Assembly (NCBI RefSeq): GCF_003324565.1
Contig: NZ_QOLA01000030.1
Location: 1-64,000 of the forward strand
Reading direction: 5' to 3'
From: Streptomyces sp. SDr-06
GTDB lineage: Bacteria; Actinomycetota; Actinomycetes; Streptomycetales; Streptomycetaceae
DNA: 64,000 bases
The notes under the pieces: model-generated
What the model saw: only the letters and a program-made list of their open reading frames with translations
Database searches by the model: none
Told to the model about the DNA's origin: nothing
Shown: in pieces, positions 1-7,928 of the stretch
Layout of the letters: every line of letters starts with the position of its first letter
Position numbering within the stretch: the first letter of the stretch is position 1
Position numbers and translations under genes: made by a program

Positions 1-127
1 CAAGCTCACCACGTCCGGTTCGGGCACCTCCTACAAGGTCAACGACAGTGCGAACGTGGTCTGCGGCAACGTCCCCACCGCCAACGCCACCGTCTACATC
101 ATCGACACGGTCCTCATGCCCAAGTAG
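1..127 (+). CDS. Fasciclin (FAS1) domain protein, C-terminal end only
   Basis: The window opens inside a plus-strand gene; reading from base 2 gives 41 residues and a TAG stop at 125-127. The tail contains NVPTANATVYIIDTVLMP, the typical last strand of a FAS1 (beta-Ig-H3/fasciclin) domain, where an ID-VLMP block closes the fold. FAS1 proteins of actinobacteria are usually secreted or lipid-anchored cell-surface adhesion proteins. The N-terminus, signal sequence and number of FAS1 repeats lie outside the window, so only family membership can be stated. A strong stem-loop follows 40 bases after the stop. Confidence 0.75.
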   Translation, partial: KLTTSGSGTSYKVNDSANVVCGNVPTANATVYIIDTVLMPK

Positions 128-167
128 CCGGGACGCACGGTCACCCCGCCGGTGACCAACCGTGGAC

Positions 168-209
168 GGGAGCGCGTGGGCCCTTGCAGCCCGGGGCCCA
201 CGCACTCCC
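168..209 (+). terminator. Rho-independent-like stem-loop after the FAS1 gene
   Basis: The arms GCGTGGGCCC (174-183) and GGGCCCACGC (194-203) pair perfectly around a 10-base loop. The stem can be extended by GGGAG/CTCCC across one mismatch. There is no clear U-tract, which is usual in Streptomyces. It lies between the FAS1 gene (plus) and the convergent IHF-like gene (minus), so it may serve both. Confidence 0.65.
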
Positions 210-264
210 GCTCACCCCTCAAAACCGTAGGAGGCCCCAGGTGATCGCATCACTTCGGCATCGC

Positions 265-585
265 TCAGCCGGTCCGGGGCGTGAGGAGCTCCAGGAGGCG
301 TTGCTTCTGCAGGGTGCCGAGGCCGCGTACGCGGCGGTTTTCGGCGATGTCCATCTCGGTGAGGATCTTCTGGGCGCGGACCTTCCCGATGTCGGGGAGC
401 GATTCGAGCAGCGCGCGGACGGGCATCTTGCGCACTGCTTCGGAGGTGCTGGCGAAGATGTCGTGCAGCGAAAGGGTGCCGCGCTTGAGCGCACTCTTGA
501 CGTTGGCGCGCTCCGTACGTGCGGCGGCTGCCTTGTCCAGTGCGGCCTGGCGCTGTTCGGGGCTGAGCGGGGGCATGCTGCCCAT
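265..585 (-). CDS. Actinobacterial integration host factor-like protein (mIHF/sIHF paralogue)
   Basis: A 106-residue basic protein of the mIHF/sIHF nucleoid-associated family. It has the family's N-terminal helix (PPLSPEQRQAAL), an Ala/Lys/Arg-rich helix, and the helix-two-turn-helix DNA-binding core with LLESLPDIGKVRA and RRVRGLG. Known members bind and bend DNA and affect nucleoid structure, sporulation and secondary metabolism. I chose the ATG at 585-583 because GAGAGG precedes it at good spacing and the length matches the 105-107 residues of the family; the frame stays open upstream to 660. It differs from the usual housekeeping sequence at several places, for example a threonine/serine-rich SLHDIFAST segment, so it looks like a second copy. 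The gene is monocistronic, about 175 bases downstream of the sigma factor gene on the same strand. Confidence 0.85.
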   Translation of the reverse strand: MGSMPPLSPEQRQAALDKAAAARTERANVKSALKRGTLSLHDIFASTSEAVRKMPVRALLESLPDIGKVRAQKILTEMDIAENRRVRGLGTLQKQRLLELLTPRTG

Positions 586-761
586 GGGGGTGATCCTCTC
601 GTCGTGCATGCGGGCGGTCGTCATGAGGTCCCGGGCCGGGGCGGCCACCGGTATCTCCATGCCGAGCAGATGGCCGGTTGGCCGTGGGGGAAACGGTCAC
701 CGGATCGTGGTGGCGGCAGCGTCAAGCCGGGCCACGGTGAAAGGCCCGTGTGGGCCATGGG

Positions 762-1571
762 TCACGCGGCGATCTGATGCTCGGCGAGGGCCTGGCGGCG
801 TATCCGGGCGCAAGTGCGGGCGATGAGGCGGGAGACATGCATCTGGGAGATGCCGAGTTCGTCGGCGATCTGGTTCTGCGTCTTGTCCTGGAAGAACCGC
901 ATGTAAAGGATCTTCGACTCGCGCTCCGGGAGGGCGCGCAGGGCGGGTTTGACGGCTTCGCGGTCGATGACGGTGTCGAAGCCGGATTCGGTGATACCGA
1001 GGCTGTCGGCCAGCGCCGTGCCGTCGCCGTCCTCGGCGCCGGCCCCGGTGGTTTCCGCGTCGAGGGAGAGGGTCTTGAAGGTCTGGAGGGCTTCGAGTCC
1101 GTCGCGGACCTCGTCTTCCTGGAGGCCGGTGTGGGCGGCGAGTTCGGCAATGGTCGGCTCTCCGGGCTGCCTCGTCTGGAGTTCGCTGCGGGCGACGCGG
1201 ACCTTGTTGCGGAGCTCCTGGACCCGGCGCGGGACGTGGACGGACCACAGCGAGTCCCGGAAGTGGCGCTTGATTTCGCCGGTGATGGTGGGGACGGCGT
1301 AGGCCTCGAAGGCGCCGCGGGCGGCTTCGTAGCGGTCGACGGCCTTGACGAGCCCCATCGCGGCGACCTGGTAGAGGTCTTCGAGGTCGGCACCGCGGTT
1401 GCGGTACTTGCCGGCCAGGCGCCTGGCCATGGGGAGCCATTGGGCCACCAGGCTCTCGCGCAGCGCGTCCCGCTCGGGACCTTCGTCGAGGGTGTTGAGG
1501 TGGGCGAAGGCAGCGGCGGTGTCGGGGGCGTCGTCATGGCTGCGGTGACGGCTGATGGCGGTGATCGTCAT
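762..1571 (-). CDS. SigB/SigF-type RNA polymerase sigma factor
   Basis: A 269-residue group 3 sigma-70 factor of the SigB/F/G subfamily, which in Streptomyces governs stress response and development. Region 2 lies at about 40-110 and includes DLYQVAAMGLVKAVDRYE and the -10-recognition helix around FEAYAVPTITGEIKRHFRD. Region 3 starts with VHVPRRVQELRNKV (111-124). Region 4 has a helix-turn-helix with QNQIADELGISQMHVSRL near 230-250. The start at 1571 follows AGGAGA at good spacing. No anti-sigma or anti-anti-sigma gene adjoins it, so if it is regulated by partner switching the partners are elsewhere. A 255-base divergent region separates it from the GNAT gene and holds a GC stem-loop. Confidence 0.92.
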   Translation of the reverse strand: MTITAISRHRSHDDAPDTAAAFAHLNTLDEGPERDALRESLVAQWLPMARRLAGKYRNRGADLEDLYQVAAMGLVKAVDRYEAARGAFEAYAVPTITGEIKRHFRDSLWSVHVPRRVQELRNKVRVARSELQTRQPGEPTIAELAAHTGLQEDEVRDGLEALQTFKTLSLDAETTGAGAEDGDGTALADSLGITESGFDTVIDREAVKPALRALPERESKILYMRFFQDKTQNQIADELGISQMHVSRLIARTCARIRRQALAEHQIAA

Positions 1572-1726
1572 GGCGCTGCTCTCCTGGCATGTCGTCGGGA
1601 TGGCTGAGTGACGCCGCCGAACCCGTATACGCGCAGGGCAGGTCCGAAGGGGAGCGCGCCCAGGACATACGGGTCCTGCGGAGCGTGCCTCCGGTCCGAA
1701 GCACGACGTCCGCCTGCCCCGACGTC

Positions 1727-1744
1727 CACCCCGCAAACGGGGTG
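1727..1744. repeat. Perfect stem-loop in the sigma factor upstream region
   Basis: CACCCCG and CGGGGTG form a seven-base-pair stem with a CAAA loop, about 155 bases upstream of the sigma factor start and 85 bases upstream of the divergent GNAT. It could lie in the 5' leader of the sigma mRNA. I saw no convincing SigB-type -10 (GGGTAT) at the right distance on the minus strand. Confidence 0.35.
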
Positions 1745-1826
1745 AGTTCCGCGTCAGGAAACGTTCGCTTCCGCGAGAGTTGGGGCATGCCTTGTTACCC
1801 GGGCGGGGCGGTGGGAGGCTCTGCAC

Positions 1827-2321
1827 ATGTCGATCTTGGTTCGGCCCGCTGAACGCGGGGATGTGCCCGCTCTGTGCCGTCTGCGCGCGGTGAATGCCGA
1901 ACGGCACATCCAGCTCGCACCGGACATCTACCGGGTTCCCGATGGTGAAGCGGTGCGGAGACACTTTGAGGAGGTCTTCGCAGGCGGATCCAAGGTGTTG
2001 ATCTCGGTCGCGGAGGTGGAGGGCGAGGTGGTGGGGATGGCGGAGCTGGTTCTGCTGGCAGAGCCCCCGGATCATCAGATCCTGGTGCCTCGTCGCGGGG
2101 CGGAGATCCACACCGTGGTCTTGGACGGACATCGTGGCCGCGGTGTGGGGGCGGCTTTGGTCGCGGCGGCGGAGCGAGCCGCCGTGGAGCGGGGTGTCTC
2201 GGTCCTCTACGCCGGAATCTTCGCTCCGAACAAGGACGCCGTCGACTTCTACTCGGCATCCGGTTTCGGACCGCGCGGGATCCTGCTGAGCAAGGAACAG
2301 GACGTTCCCAGCGTCGGCTGA
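1827..2321 (+). CDS. GNAT family N-acetyltransferase
   Basis: A 164-residue single-domain GNAT. The acetyl-CoA binding motif A is visible as IHTVVLDGHRGRGVGAALV (about 92-110; the R/Q-x-x-G-x-G/A core is RGRGVG), and the C-terminal motif B as AVDFYSASGFGPRG. Such enzymes move an acetyl group from acetyl-CoA to an amine; the substrate cannot be read from sequence. The start at 1827 follows GGGAGG at good spacing. It is divergent from the sigma factor gene and tail-to-tail with the LacI gene. It is unrelated to the cluster GNAT near 16.4 kb. Confidence 0.85.
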   Translation: MSILVRPAERGDVPALCRLRAVNAERHIQLAPDIYRVPDGEAVRRHFEEVFAGGSKVLISVAEVEGEVVGMAELVLLAEPPDHQILVPRRGAEIHTVVLDGHRGRGVGAALVAAAERAAVERGVSVLYAGIFAPNKDAVDFYSASGFGPRGILLSKEQDVPSVG

Positions 2322-2409
2322 CGCCCGAGCCGAGGGTGATGTGCCTGAGGCGGCAGAAGTTGTTCGCGCGCTCTACTCCTCCCCGGTGCCTTTCGACATC
2401 TGCGGGCGT

Positions 2410-3465
2410 TCAGGTGAGGTCAGGTCCGACGGGTCGTCCGGTGGAGGCGCGGGGGGTGAGTACCGGTCGCAGGCGCTGGGAGGCGGCGGGCTTACGGGCG
2501 ATCAAGCGGACCAGCTGCTGGACCGCGTGCTTTCCCTGCTCGGCCATGGGGGAGTGGACGCTGGTGAGAGGAATCGGCAGCTCGGCGGCGAGCGGGGTGT
2601 CGTTGAAGCCCCCGAGAGCCACGTCCTGCCCGATCCGCAGGCCCATGTCCCGGGCCGCGCCCATCGCGCCGATGGCGGCGAAGTCGTTGACGGCGAAGAG
2701 CGCGGTGGGACGGTCCAGGGGGTGCAGCAGTTCGGTCGCGGCCGCGCGCCCGCCTCGCGTGTCGAAGTGACAGTGGCGGACCCGGTGCGCGGGCAGGGGA
2801 AGACCGGCCTCGCGGTAGCGCTCCAGGAAGCCGGCGGTGCGGTCGGCTCCGGTGCTCGCGAACGGCTCTCCGGCGATGACCGCGACGTCGCGATGGCCCA
2901 GCGACAGCAGGTGCTCGGCCATCAGGCGGCCGCCGAGGTGGTCGTCGCAGGTCACGGTGATCAGTCCTGCGGCGTCCTGGGCGTTCGGGGCGTGCCGGTT
3001 GACCAGGACGAAAGGGACGGCGCGCAGGGCCGGGTCGGCCAGCGCGGCGCCGTCCAGGTGTGCATCTCCGATGATCACCCCGTCGACGCGTCGGCCCAGG
3101 ACCATGGCGAGGCGTTCGCGCTGCACCGCCGGGTCGTCGCGGGTGTTGGCGACGAAGGTGGAGAGTCCGTGCCGGGCCGCCTCCTCCTCCACACCCTCGT
3201 AAATGGTCGCCACGACGATCTCGGCAAGCCGCGGGAACAGCACGCCGATCAGGTTGCTGCGATGGGTGCGCAGGCTGGTGGCGTGCGGGTTGGGCTGGTA
3301 GCCGAGTTCGTGGGCGAGCTTGCGGATGCGGTCGGCGGTTTTCCCCGAGGCGGCGCGGCCGCGCTCCCCGGCCGGCCCGTTGAGGACCCGCGACACCGTC
3401 GAGACGTGCAGCCCCAACTGCTCGGCGATTCCCTGCAGTGTCGCCGGTCGATTCTTGCCCGCCAT
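2410..3465 (-). CDS. LacI family transcriptional regulator
   Basis: A 351-residue LacI/GalR regulator. The N-terminal helix-turn-helix reads TLQGIAEQLGLHVSTVSRVLNG, followed by the hinge helix region with YQPNPHATSLRTHRSNLIGV. The rest is a periplasmic-binding-protein-like effector domain with typical blocks such as DGVIIGD, FVLVNRHAP, GHRDVAVIAG, PTALFAVNDFAAIGAM and the SVHSPMAEQGKHAVQQLVRLI end. It should repress a sugar-uptake or catabolic gene set and be released by a sugar-like ligand, but no sugar genes adjoin it. I placed the start at the ATG at 3465; a GTG two codons upstream is an alternative. The frame is open far upstream, which I regard as chance. Confidence 0.9.
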   Translation of the reverse strand: MAGKNRPATLQGIAEQLGLHVSTVSRVLNGPAGERGRAASGKTADRIRKLAHELGYQPNPHATSLRTHRSNLIGVLFPRLAEIVVATIYEGVEEEAARHGLSTFVANTRDDPAVQRERLAMVLGRRVDGVIIGDAHLDGAALADPALRAVPFVLVNRHAPNAQDAAGLITVTCDDHLGGRLMAEHLLSLGHRDVAVIAGEPFASTGADRTAGFLERYREAGLPLPAHRVRHCHFDTRGGRAAATELLHPLDRPTALFAVNDFAAIGAMGAARDMGLRIGQDVALGGFNDTPLAAELPIPLTSVHSPMAEQGKHAVQQLVRLIARKPAASQRLRPVLTPRASTGRPVGPDLT

Positions 3466-3548
3466 GCCCACGCCCTTTTCCCCGCCCGCATGTCCCTTTC
3501 CCCCATTCTCTCCGACGTGGACGCGGGGCGGCTTCGGCCGGTTGAGCT

Positions 3549-4214
3549 CTACGAGCCGGTGCTCGCCGTCAGGTAGGGGAGGGTCACGAGGCCGACCACG
3601 ACCGTGATCAGGACGAGGATTCCTACGGTGATCAGGGCCGCCGTCAGATAGGGCCGGGCGACGGAAAACGGCAGCCGGAGGTCCGGGTAGGCCGTGCGCA
3701 GGGCGCGTGGTGTGCTCTCGCTCTCCGATGCCACGGCGATGGTGAAGCCCGCGGGCCGGAACACCTGCTTGTCGACGTACTGCCAGTCCCAGTGTTCCGC
3801 CCGCAGCAGCAGCGGTGTCTCTCCTGCTGTGCCCGACACCACGAGGAGTACGGACTCGCCCTTGGACCCGCGCACGGGATGGGCGGTGGCGGCGGTCGGT
3901 TCGACCGAGCTGCTCCGGCCCCGGCGGTCGATCACGGTCAGTCGGCCGTTCGCATGGCGCACCTGTTGGCGGCGTGAGCGCTGCCAGCTGTACAGGCCCA
4001 GCCCGAGGGCGACGGATGCACACAGCAGCACCACGATGAGGATGCCCCCGGCTGCCCCGATGCCGAACCGGGCGGATCGCGCGATCACCCTGATCGCACC
4101 GCCCAGCAGGATCAGGCTGATGATCGGGGCAGCGATCAACAGCCTCCGAAAGGTGGGCAGTTGACGTAACGGCACAGGGCGCAGTACCAGTTCCGGTCTG
4201 GTTTCTTGAGTCAT
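3549..4214 (-). CDS. Membrane protein of unknown function
   Basis: A 221-residue protein not recognised as a named family. It has two hydrophobic segments near the N-terminus (LLIAAPIISLILLGGAI and a second with IGAAGGILIVVLLCASVALGL, about residues 25-75). A soluble beta-rich middle carries NGRLTVIDRRGR and ESVLLVVSGT, and a final transmembrane segment lies close to the C-terminus. The topology suggests a cytoplasmic or outside-facing beta domain anchored at both ends. The start at 4214 is preceded by GAAGGGAG. The first of two CCAAAGGTTTGG motifs lies about 30 bases upstream, between this gene and the divergent patatin gene. Confidence 0.65.
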   Translation of the reverse strand: MTQETRPELVLRPVPLRQLPTFRRLLIAAPIISLILLGGAIRVIARSARFGIGAAGGILIVVLLCASVALGLGLYSWQRSRRQQVRHANGRLTVIDRRGRSSSVEPTAATAHPVRGSKGESVLLVVSGTAGETPLLLRAEHWDWQYVDKQVFRPAGFTIAVASESESTPRALRTAYPDLRLPFSVARPYLTAALITVGILVLITVVVGLVTLPYLTASTGS

Positions 4215-4245
4215 CGACACTCCCTTCGCGGAGATGAGAATGCCC

Positions 4246-4286
4246 GACCCAAAGGTTTGGGTCAATGAGTTGGCCAAAGGTTTGGG
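4246..4286. promoter_or_regulatory. Pair of operator-like inverted repeats, CCAAAGGTTTGG
   Basis: GACCCAAAGGTTTGGGTC at 4246-4263 is an inverted repeat with eight-base arms around a GG centre. A second site with CCAAAGGTTTGG at 4274-4285 repeats the core and continues into GGTGGGCC. The two centres are 25 bases apart. They sit in the divergent region between the membrane protein gene (minus) and the patatin gene (plus), which is where a shared repressor would bind. No regulator gene is adjacent except the LacI gene beyond the membrane protein. Confidence 0.6.
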
Positions 4287-4653
4287 TGGGCCTGCGCGCA
4301 ACGTCGCGGAGGTGCACGTGCGTTGCCCGCGCGATGGGCCTGTCGGGCTGTGTCAAGGCTGTCTCCCGCGCAAGCGGGCCCTGGTGTCTGGGCTGCCCCG
4401 GTGGATGTCGGAGGAGAGGCGCGCTCGCCACCGCACCGGCCCCAGTGACGATCATCAGGACGGTCGCTTTCTCGCCGCGACGCCGCGCATGGGCGGCCGT
4501 GTCGGTCGCGGCAGCGAGGGTCGCGGCGGAAGCGGCCGGTTCGGGTGCGTGCCTCGGCGCGGGGCGCGGCCGCTGTCGGATGGTCGTCGGGCGGGACTGC
4601 CAGGTGGGAACGGGGTGCGGATTGGGCTCGCCGGGGCGGGGCAAGCGCTGGGT

Positions 4654-5556
4654 ATGGGTGACATTGCCGTGACACCGCGGCCCGGGGGGCCGGGGACGGA
4701 CTACCGCTGTGCGTTCGTCCTGGGTGGAGGCGGGGCGCTCGGGGCTTATGAGGTGGGGATGCTCAGGGCGCTGATCGAGGCCGGAATCTGCCCGGACCTG
4801 GTGGTCGGGACGTCGGTCGGTGCGATCAACGGCGCGGCGATCGCGGCCGAGCCCACCAAGCGGACCGTTGAACAGCTGGGCGGGCTGTGGGGGAACCTGG
4901 GCCGCTCGGGCGTCTTCTCCGGGTCGGTGCTCCAGCGCCTGCGGCTGGCCGCCCGCAACCGCACCCATGTCTACTCCTCGGCTCCGCTGCGCGAACTCCT
5001 GGAGACCTGGCTCCCGGCACGGCGCATCGAGGATCTGCCGGTGCCCTTCCAGTGTGTCGCGGCGAGCATCGAGGGCGCGGCCGAGCACTGGTTCACCCAG
5101 GGTCCCCTGGTCCCGGCGGTGATGGCCTCGTGTGCGGTGCCCGGACTGCTGCCGCCGATGGAGGTCGACGGCGAGCACTTCTTCGACGGTGGACTGATCA
5201 ACAGCATTCCCGTGGGCCGGGCGGTGGCCGCCGGGGCCCGCACGGTCTATGTGCTGCAGGTCGGCCGCGTCGAGCGGCCGCTGCACGTGCCCCGCGCGCC
5301 GTGGGAGGTGGCCGCCGTGGCTTTCGAGATCGCGCGCCGCCACCGCTTCACCCGGGACATGGCCGACCTGCCCCCCGGCGTCGAGGTGCACGTGCTGCCC
5401 ACCGGAGCGGCGTCCGGCAAGGGGGAGGACATCGCGGGCCGTAAGTTCCGCCACCGCGATTTCGGCCTCTCCGGGCGACGGATGGAGCTGGCGTACGAGG
5501 CGTCGGCCGCCTACCTGGAGGCGGCGGGCAAGCCCCGCACGGACGAAGCTCCATGA
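4654..5556 (+). CDS. Patatin-like phospholipase
   Basis: A 300-residue patatin-family serine hydrolase. The oxyanion-hole glycine block FVLGGGGALGAYEVGML lies at about 21-37, the nucleophile elbow GTSVG at 52-56 (Ser54), and the catalytic dyad aspartate in FFDGGLINSIPVG about 120 residues later. Patatins cleave acyl chains from phospholipids or other acyl esters. There is no signal peptide, so it should act in the cytoplasm or at the inner membrane face. The start at 4654 is chosen because homology-like sequence begins just after it; its ribosome binding site is weak and the frame is open upstream to 4234. It overlaps the next gene by four bases, so deacylation and reacylation are probably coupled. 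Confidence 0.88.
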   Translation: MGDIAVTPRPGGPGTDYRCAFVLGGGGALGAYEVGMLRALIEAGICPDLVVGTSVGAINGAAIAAEPTKRTVEQLGGLWGNLGRSGVFSGSVLQRLRLAARNRTHVYSSAPLRELLETWLPARRIEDLPVPFQCVAASIEGAAEHWFTQGPLVPAVMASCAVPGLLPPMEVDGEHFFDGGLINSIPVGRAVAAGARTVYVLQVGRVERPLHVPRAPWEVAAVAFEIARRHRFTRDMADLPPGVEVHVLPTGAASGKGEDIAGRKFRHRDFGLSGRRMELAYEASAAYLEAAGKPRTDEAP

Positions 5557-6608
5557 GCCGGGCGCTCGCTGCACGGGACGTGGCCAGACGATGCGTCAGC
5601 ATCCCCGCACTCCTCGCGCTGATTCCCGTCGCCGCGTCCCTGTTGGTCGTGACGGTGGCGCTCGCTCCGCTGTCGCTGCTCGCCGGACGGTCTGGGCGGG
5701 CCTGGCCGATGCAACGGCTGGCGCTCTACGCCCTGGTGTATCTCGTCGTCGACCTTGCCGGTGTGGTGGCGGCGGGTGTCGTGTATCTGCGCTGCCTGGG
5801 CAGCGGCGCGGAGCGCGAGGAGCGGTCGATGACGCTCAACTACCAGGTGCTTGCACGGCTGTTGGCCTTCCTGGTCGCCTGCGCGGGACGCATCTTCGCG
5901 CTGCGGGTGGAGGTGGGCCCGCCGATTCCGCAGCGGACGCACCCGCCCTGCGACGGCGTGGTGGTCTTCGCCCGCCACGCTGGTCCCGGGGACTCGATTC
6001 TGCTGGTCCACGCCCTCGTCTGCGGCGCGGGACTGCGCCCCCAGGTCGTCCTCAAGCAGTTCCTCCGCTGGGACCCGTGCATGGACCTCCTGCTCAGCCG
6101 TCTTCCGCACTGCTTCGTCCCGCGCCGGGGCGAAGCGGGAACTTCGGGGGCGATCGGCTCGTTGGCGGCCGCCCTGCGCCCGGGGGATGCGCTGGTGGTC
6201 TTCCCTGAGGGCGGCAACTTCACCGAACGGCGCAGGCGTCGGGCCATCGGCTGGCTCAACCGCACCGGCCAGACCTGGCGAGCGGCTCGCGCCCGGCGGC
6301 AGCGCCATGTCCTGCCGCCTCGCATGGAGGGATCGCTCGCGGCGCTGTCCGGAGCGGGTGACGCCGGAGCGGCCGTCGTCTTCGTCGCGCACACCGGGCT
6401 CGACCGCATCGACTCGCCGTCCCGGTTGTGGCAGTCGGTCCCCCTGCGCACGGCGGTACGCGCCACCTGGTGGACCGTACCCAGCCACGCGATACCGGCC
6501 GCAGAGCAGGCCCGCGAGGCCTGGCTGACCGACCAGTGGTCACGCGTGGATGCCTGGATCGCCGGGGAGCGGGGCCGCCCTGCCGAGACACCGCCCGCCG
6601 CTACCTGA
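5553..6608 (+). CDS. PlsC-like 1-acylglycerol-3-phosphate acyltransferase, membrane-bound
   Basis: A 351-residue protein with two or three N-terminal hydrophobic segments (about 18-45, 58-80 and 100-115) followed by a PlsC-type acyltransferase domain. The HX4D motif is RHAGPGDS and the glycerophosphate-binding block is FPEGGNF, equivalent to the family's FPEGTR. It should transfer an acyl chain from acyl-CoA or acyl-ACP to a lysophospholipid-like acceptor at the membrane. The ATGA overlap with the patatin gene indicates translational coupling, and the pair resembles a phospholipid remodelling unit. The replacement of T-R by G-N in the second motif is unusual and may alter acceptor choice. Confidence 0.82.
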   Translation: MSRALAARDVARRCVSIPALLALIPVAASLLVVTVALAPLSLLAGRSGRAWPMQRLALYALVYLVVDLAGVVAAGVVYLRCLGSGAEREERSMTLNYQVLARLLAFLVACAGRIFALRVEVGPPIPQRTHPPCDGVVVFARHAGPGDSILLVHALVCGAGLRPQVVLKQFLRWDPCMDLLLSRLPHCFVPRRGEAGTSGAIGSLAAALRPGDALVVFPEGGNFTERRRRRAIGWLNRTGQTWRAARARRQRHVLPPRMEGSLAALSGAGDAGAAVVFVAHTGLDRIDSPSRLWQSVPLRTAVRATWWTVPSHAIPAAEQAREAWLTDQWSRVDAWIAGERGRPAETPPAAT

Positions 6609-6777
6609 CCGGTCCCCGGTGGCGGGCAGCGAGTCGCGGACCACTCCCGAGAACGTGGGCGGTTCCGGAGCGCTGGAGGCTGGGGAGCGGGTTCCGGCGC
6701 GCACCGCATGCGAGGCCCGCCGGATCGCGGCATCCGTCCGTATCCGCCGTCGGGCTCGTACCGCAGGCCCGCGGGCC

Positions 6778-7038
6778 TCAGGAGTCGTAGACGGTCAGGA
6801 TCGCGCCGTCGATCACGACGCAGCGTGGAGTGCCGGCCGCGCCGTGGCGCAGGGCGTCCAGGCAGCGGCGGAAGAGCGCCAGTTCCTCCCCGTCGAGGAC
6901 TGCGGCCGCGAGGTCGATGAGCTCCGCGATCGCCGGTTCGGTCAGGACCGGGGGCAGCTCGCCGGAGAGCAGGACGACCCACTCTCCGGTGCGCCCCCTG
7001 ACCACTGCGGTGGTGGGCCCGCCGTGCACGAACAGCAC
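6778..7038 (-). CDS. Small protein of unknown function
   Basis: An 86-residue acidic protein that I do not recognise. It begins MLFVHGGPTTAVVRG and ends with a hydrophobic strand CVVIDGAILTVYDS. Composition and codon use look like real coding sequence, with GC-rich third positions. GGGGGAC precedes the ATG at 7038. It has no cysteines and no membrane segment. It is convergent with the acyltransferase gene and about 260 bases downstream of the XRE regulator on the same strand. It may be a cytoplasmic regulator or partner; no function is assigned. Confidence 0.5.
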   Translation of the reverse strand: MLFVHGGPTTAVVRGRTGEWVVLLSGELPPVLTEPAIAELIDLAAAVLDGEELALFRRCLDALRHGAAGTPRCVVIDGAILTVYDS

Positions 7039-7296
7039 ATGTCCCCCAGGAAGTCTGGGGCGTGCGGCTCACGTGCCCCGAGCAGAAGGAGACACTAGCG
7101 GCGGATGCGGCCTGTTTCGGGCCGAGTGGATTCTTTCTCCGAGATTGTGTGGACCGGCAACCGCGCGGGTGGCCCCGGGCGTCTACGCCGGAATGCCCTC
7201 ACCCCGACGAGCCCCGCGGGGCTCTGCCGGGGCGCCTCAAGTGAGCAGCATGGGGCGCGAGTTGGGGCGAGAGGGCCCCGCCCCGTGGTGCGCGGT

Positions 7297-7698
7297 CTAC
7301 TCCTGAGACGGTGAGCGGTCAAGAAGGGATTCGACGAGGGCCGCCACGTGGCGTCGGTCGTCGGGGGAGAGGCGTTGGAGGCTGGCGATGAGCACCTCCA
7401 CCTCGGGGTCGGCATCCGGTGTTTCGGCTCGGGCCGCGTCGGTGGCCGCAGAGTCCGCCGCGTAGATGTGGATACCGCAGGCTTCGGCTGCGGCTCGGCG
7501 CACGGTGTCGAGGGGGAGTCCGAGGCCCTTGGCGAGATTTTCCAGGGTGGCCGGCTGGGGCATGCGCACGACGCGGTCAGCCGTCGCGAGGTGGTGGACG
7601 GTGGAGCGGGGAAGACCGCCGCGACGTGCCACTTCGCCGTAGGACCAACCTTCACGGTCGAGGCACTCTCGGATGATCTGTTGCAGTGCGTTGGCCAC
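7297..7698 (-). CDS. XRE-type helix-turn-helix regulator, divergent from the peptide operon
   Basis: A 133-residue protein with an N-terminal Cro/C1-type helix-turn-helix (about 3-60). The recognition portion is SYGEVARRGGLPRSTVHHLAT, and TLENLAKGLGLPLDTVRRA forms the last helices. The C-terminal half (DPEVEVLIASLQRLSPDDRRHVAALVESLL) is a helical segment likely used for dimerisation. It is transcribed divergently from the duplicated peptide genes. The 230-base gap holds two near-identical palindromes, so the simplest reading is a local repressor or activator that controls both promoters, including its own. The ligand or trigger is not evident. Confidence 0.85.
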   Translation of the reverse strand: MANALQQIIRECLDREGWSYGEVARRGGLPRSTVHHLATADRVVRMPQPATLENLAKGLGLPLDTVRRAAAEACGIHIYAADSAATDAARAETPDADPEVEVLIASLQRLSPDDRRHVAALVESLLDRSPSQE

Positions 7699-7825
7699 TG
7701 ATGGTCGCTTCCTGCTCGCCGTTGGGCGGAAACCTTCCGCGTCGGACCGATTCTACGGGCGGCGTCGCCGCGCCTCTGAGGGTGTCTTCCGGAATCGCTT
7801 GCGCGGCGGCCCTGACGGACACTAC

Positions 7826-7866
7826 TGTCCAATCTCGTTGGACAGCACGTCCAATCGGTTTGGACA
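7826..7866. promoter_or_regulatory. Tandem operator-like palindromes TGTCCAA-N5-TTGGACA
   Basis: Site 1 at 7826-7844 is TGTCCAATCTCGTTGGACA, a perfect seven-base inverted repeat with a five-base centre. Site 2 at 7848-7866 is CGTCCAATCGGTTTGGACA, with the same arms and spacing and one mismatch. The centres are 22 bases apart, two helical turns, so two dimers could bind on the same face. They lie between the XRE gene and the first peptide gene, about 60-100 bases from the latter. Confidence 0.75.
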
Positions 7867-7928
7867 TCGCTGGCAGGGGATCTGCCTGCACCGGACCGCA
7901 ACCCACCATCCCTGAGGGGGGATTCACC

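Noticed and set aside
697..1607. Long open frames on both strands over the sigma factor gene
   Set aside because: They are Arg/Pro/Gly-rich shadows of a high-GC gene; only the sigma factor frame has family motifs and a ribosome binding site.
2341..3576. 411-codon plus-strand frame opposite the LacI gene
   Set aside because: Its composition is that of an antisense shadow, and the minus frame has a clear LacI helix-turn-helix and ligand domain.
3466..5574. Upstream extension of the LacI frame to a 1054-residue protein
   Set aside because: The extension runs antisense to the membrane protein and patatin genes and has no domain-like sequence.
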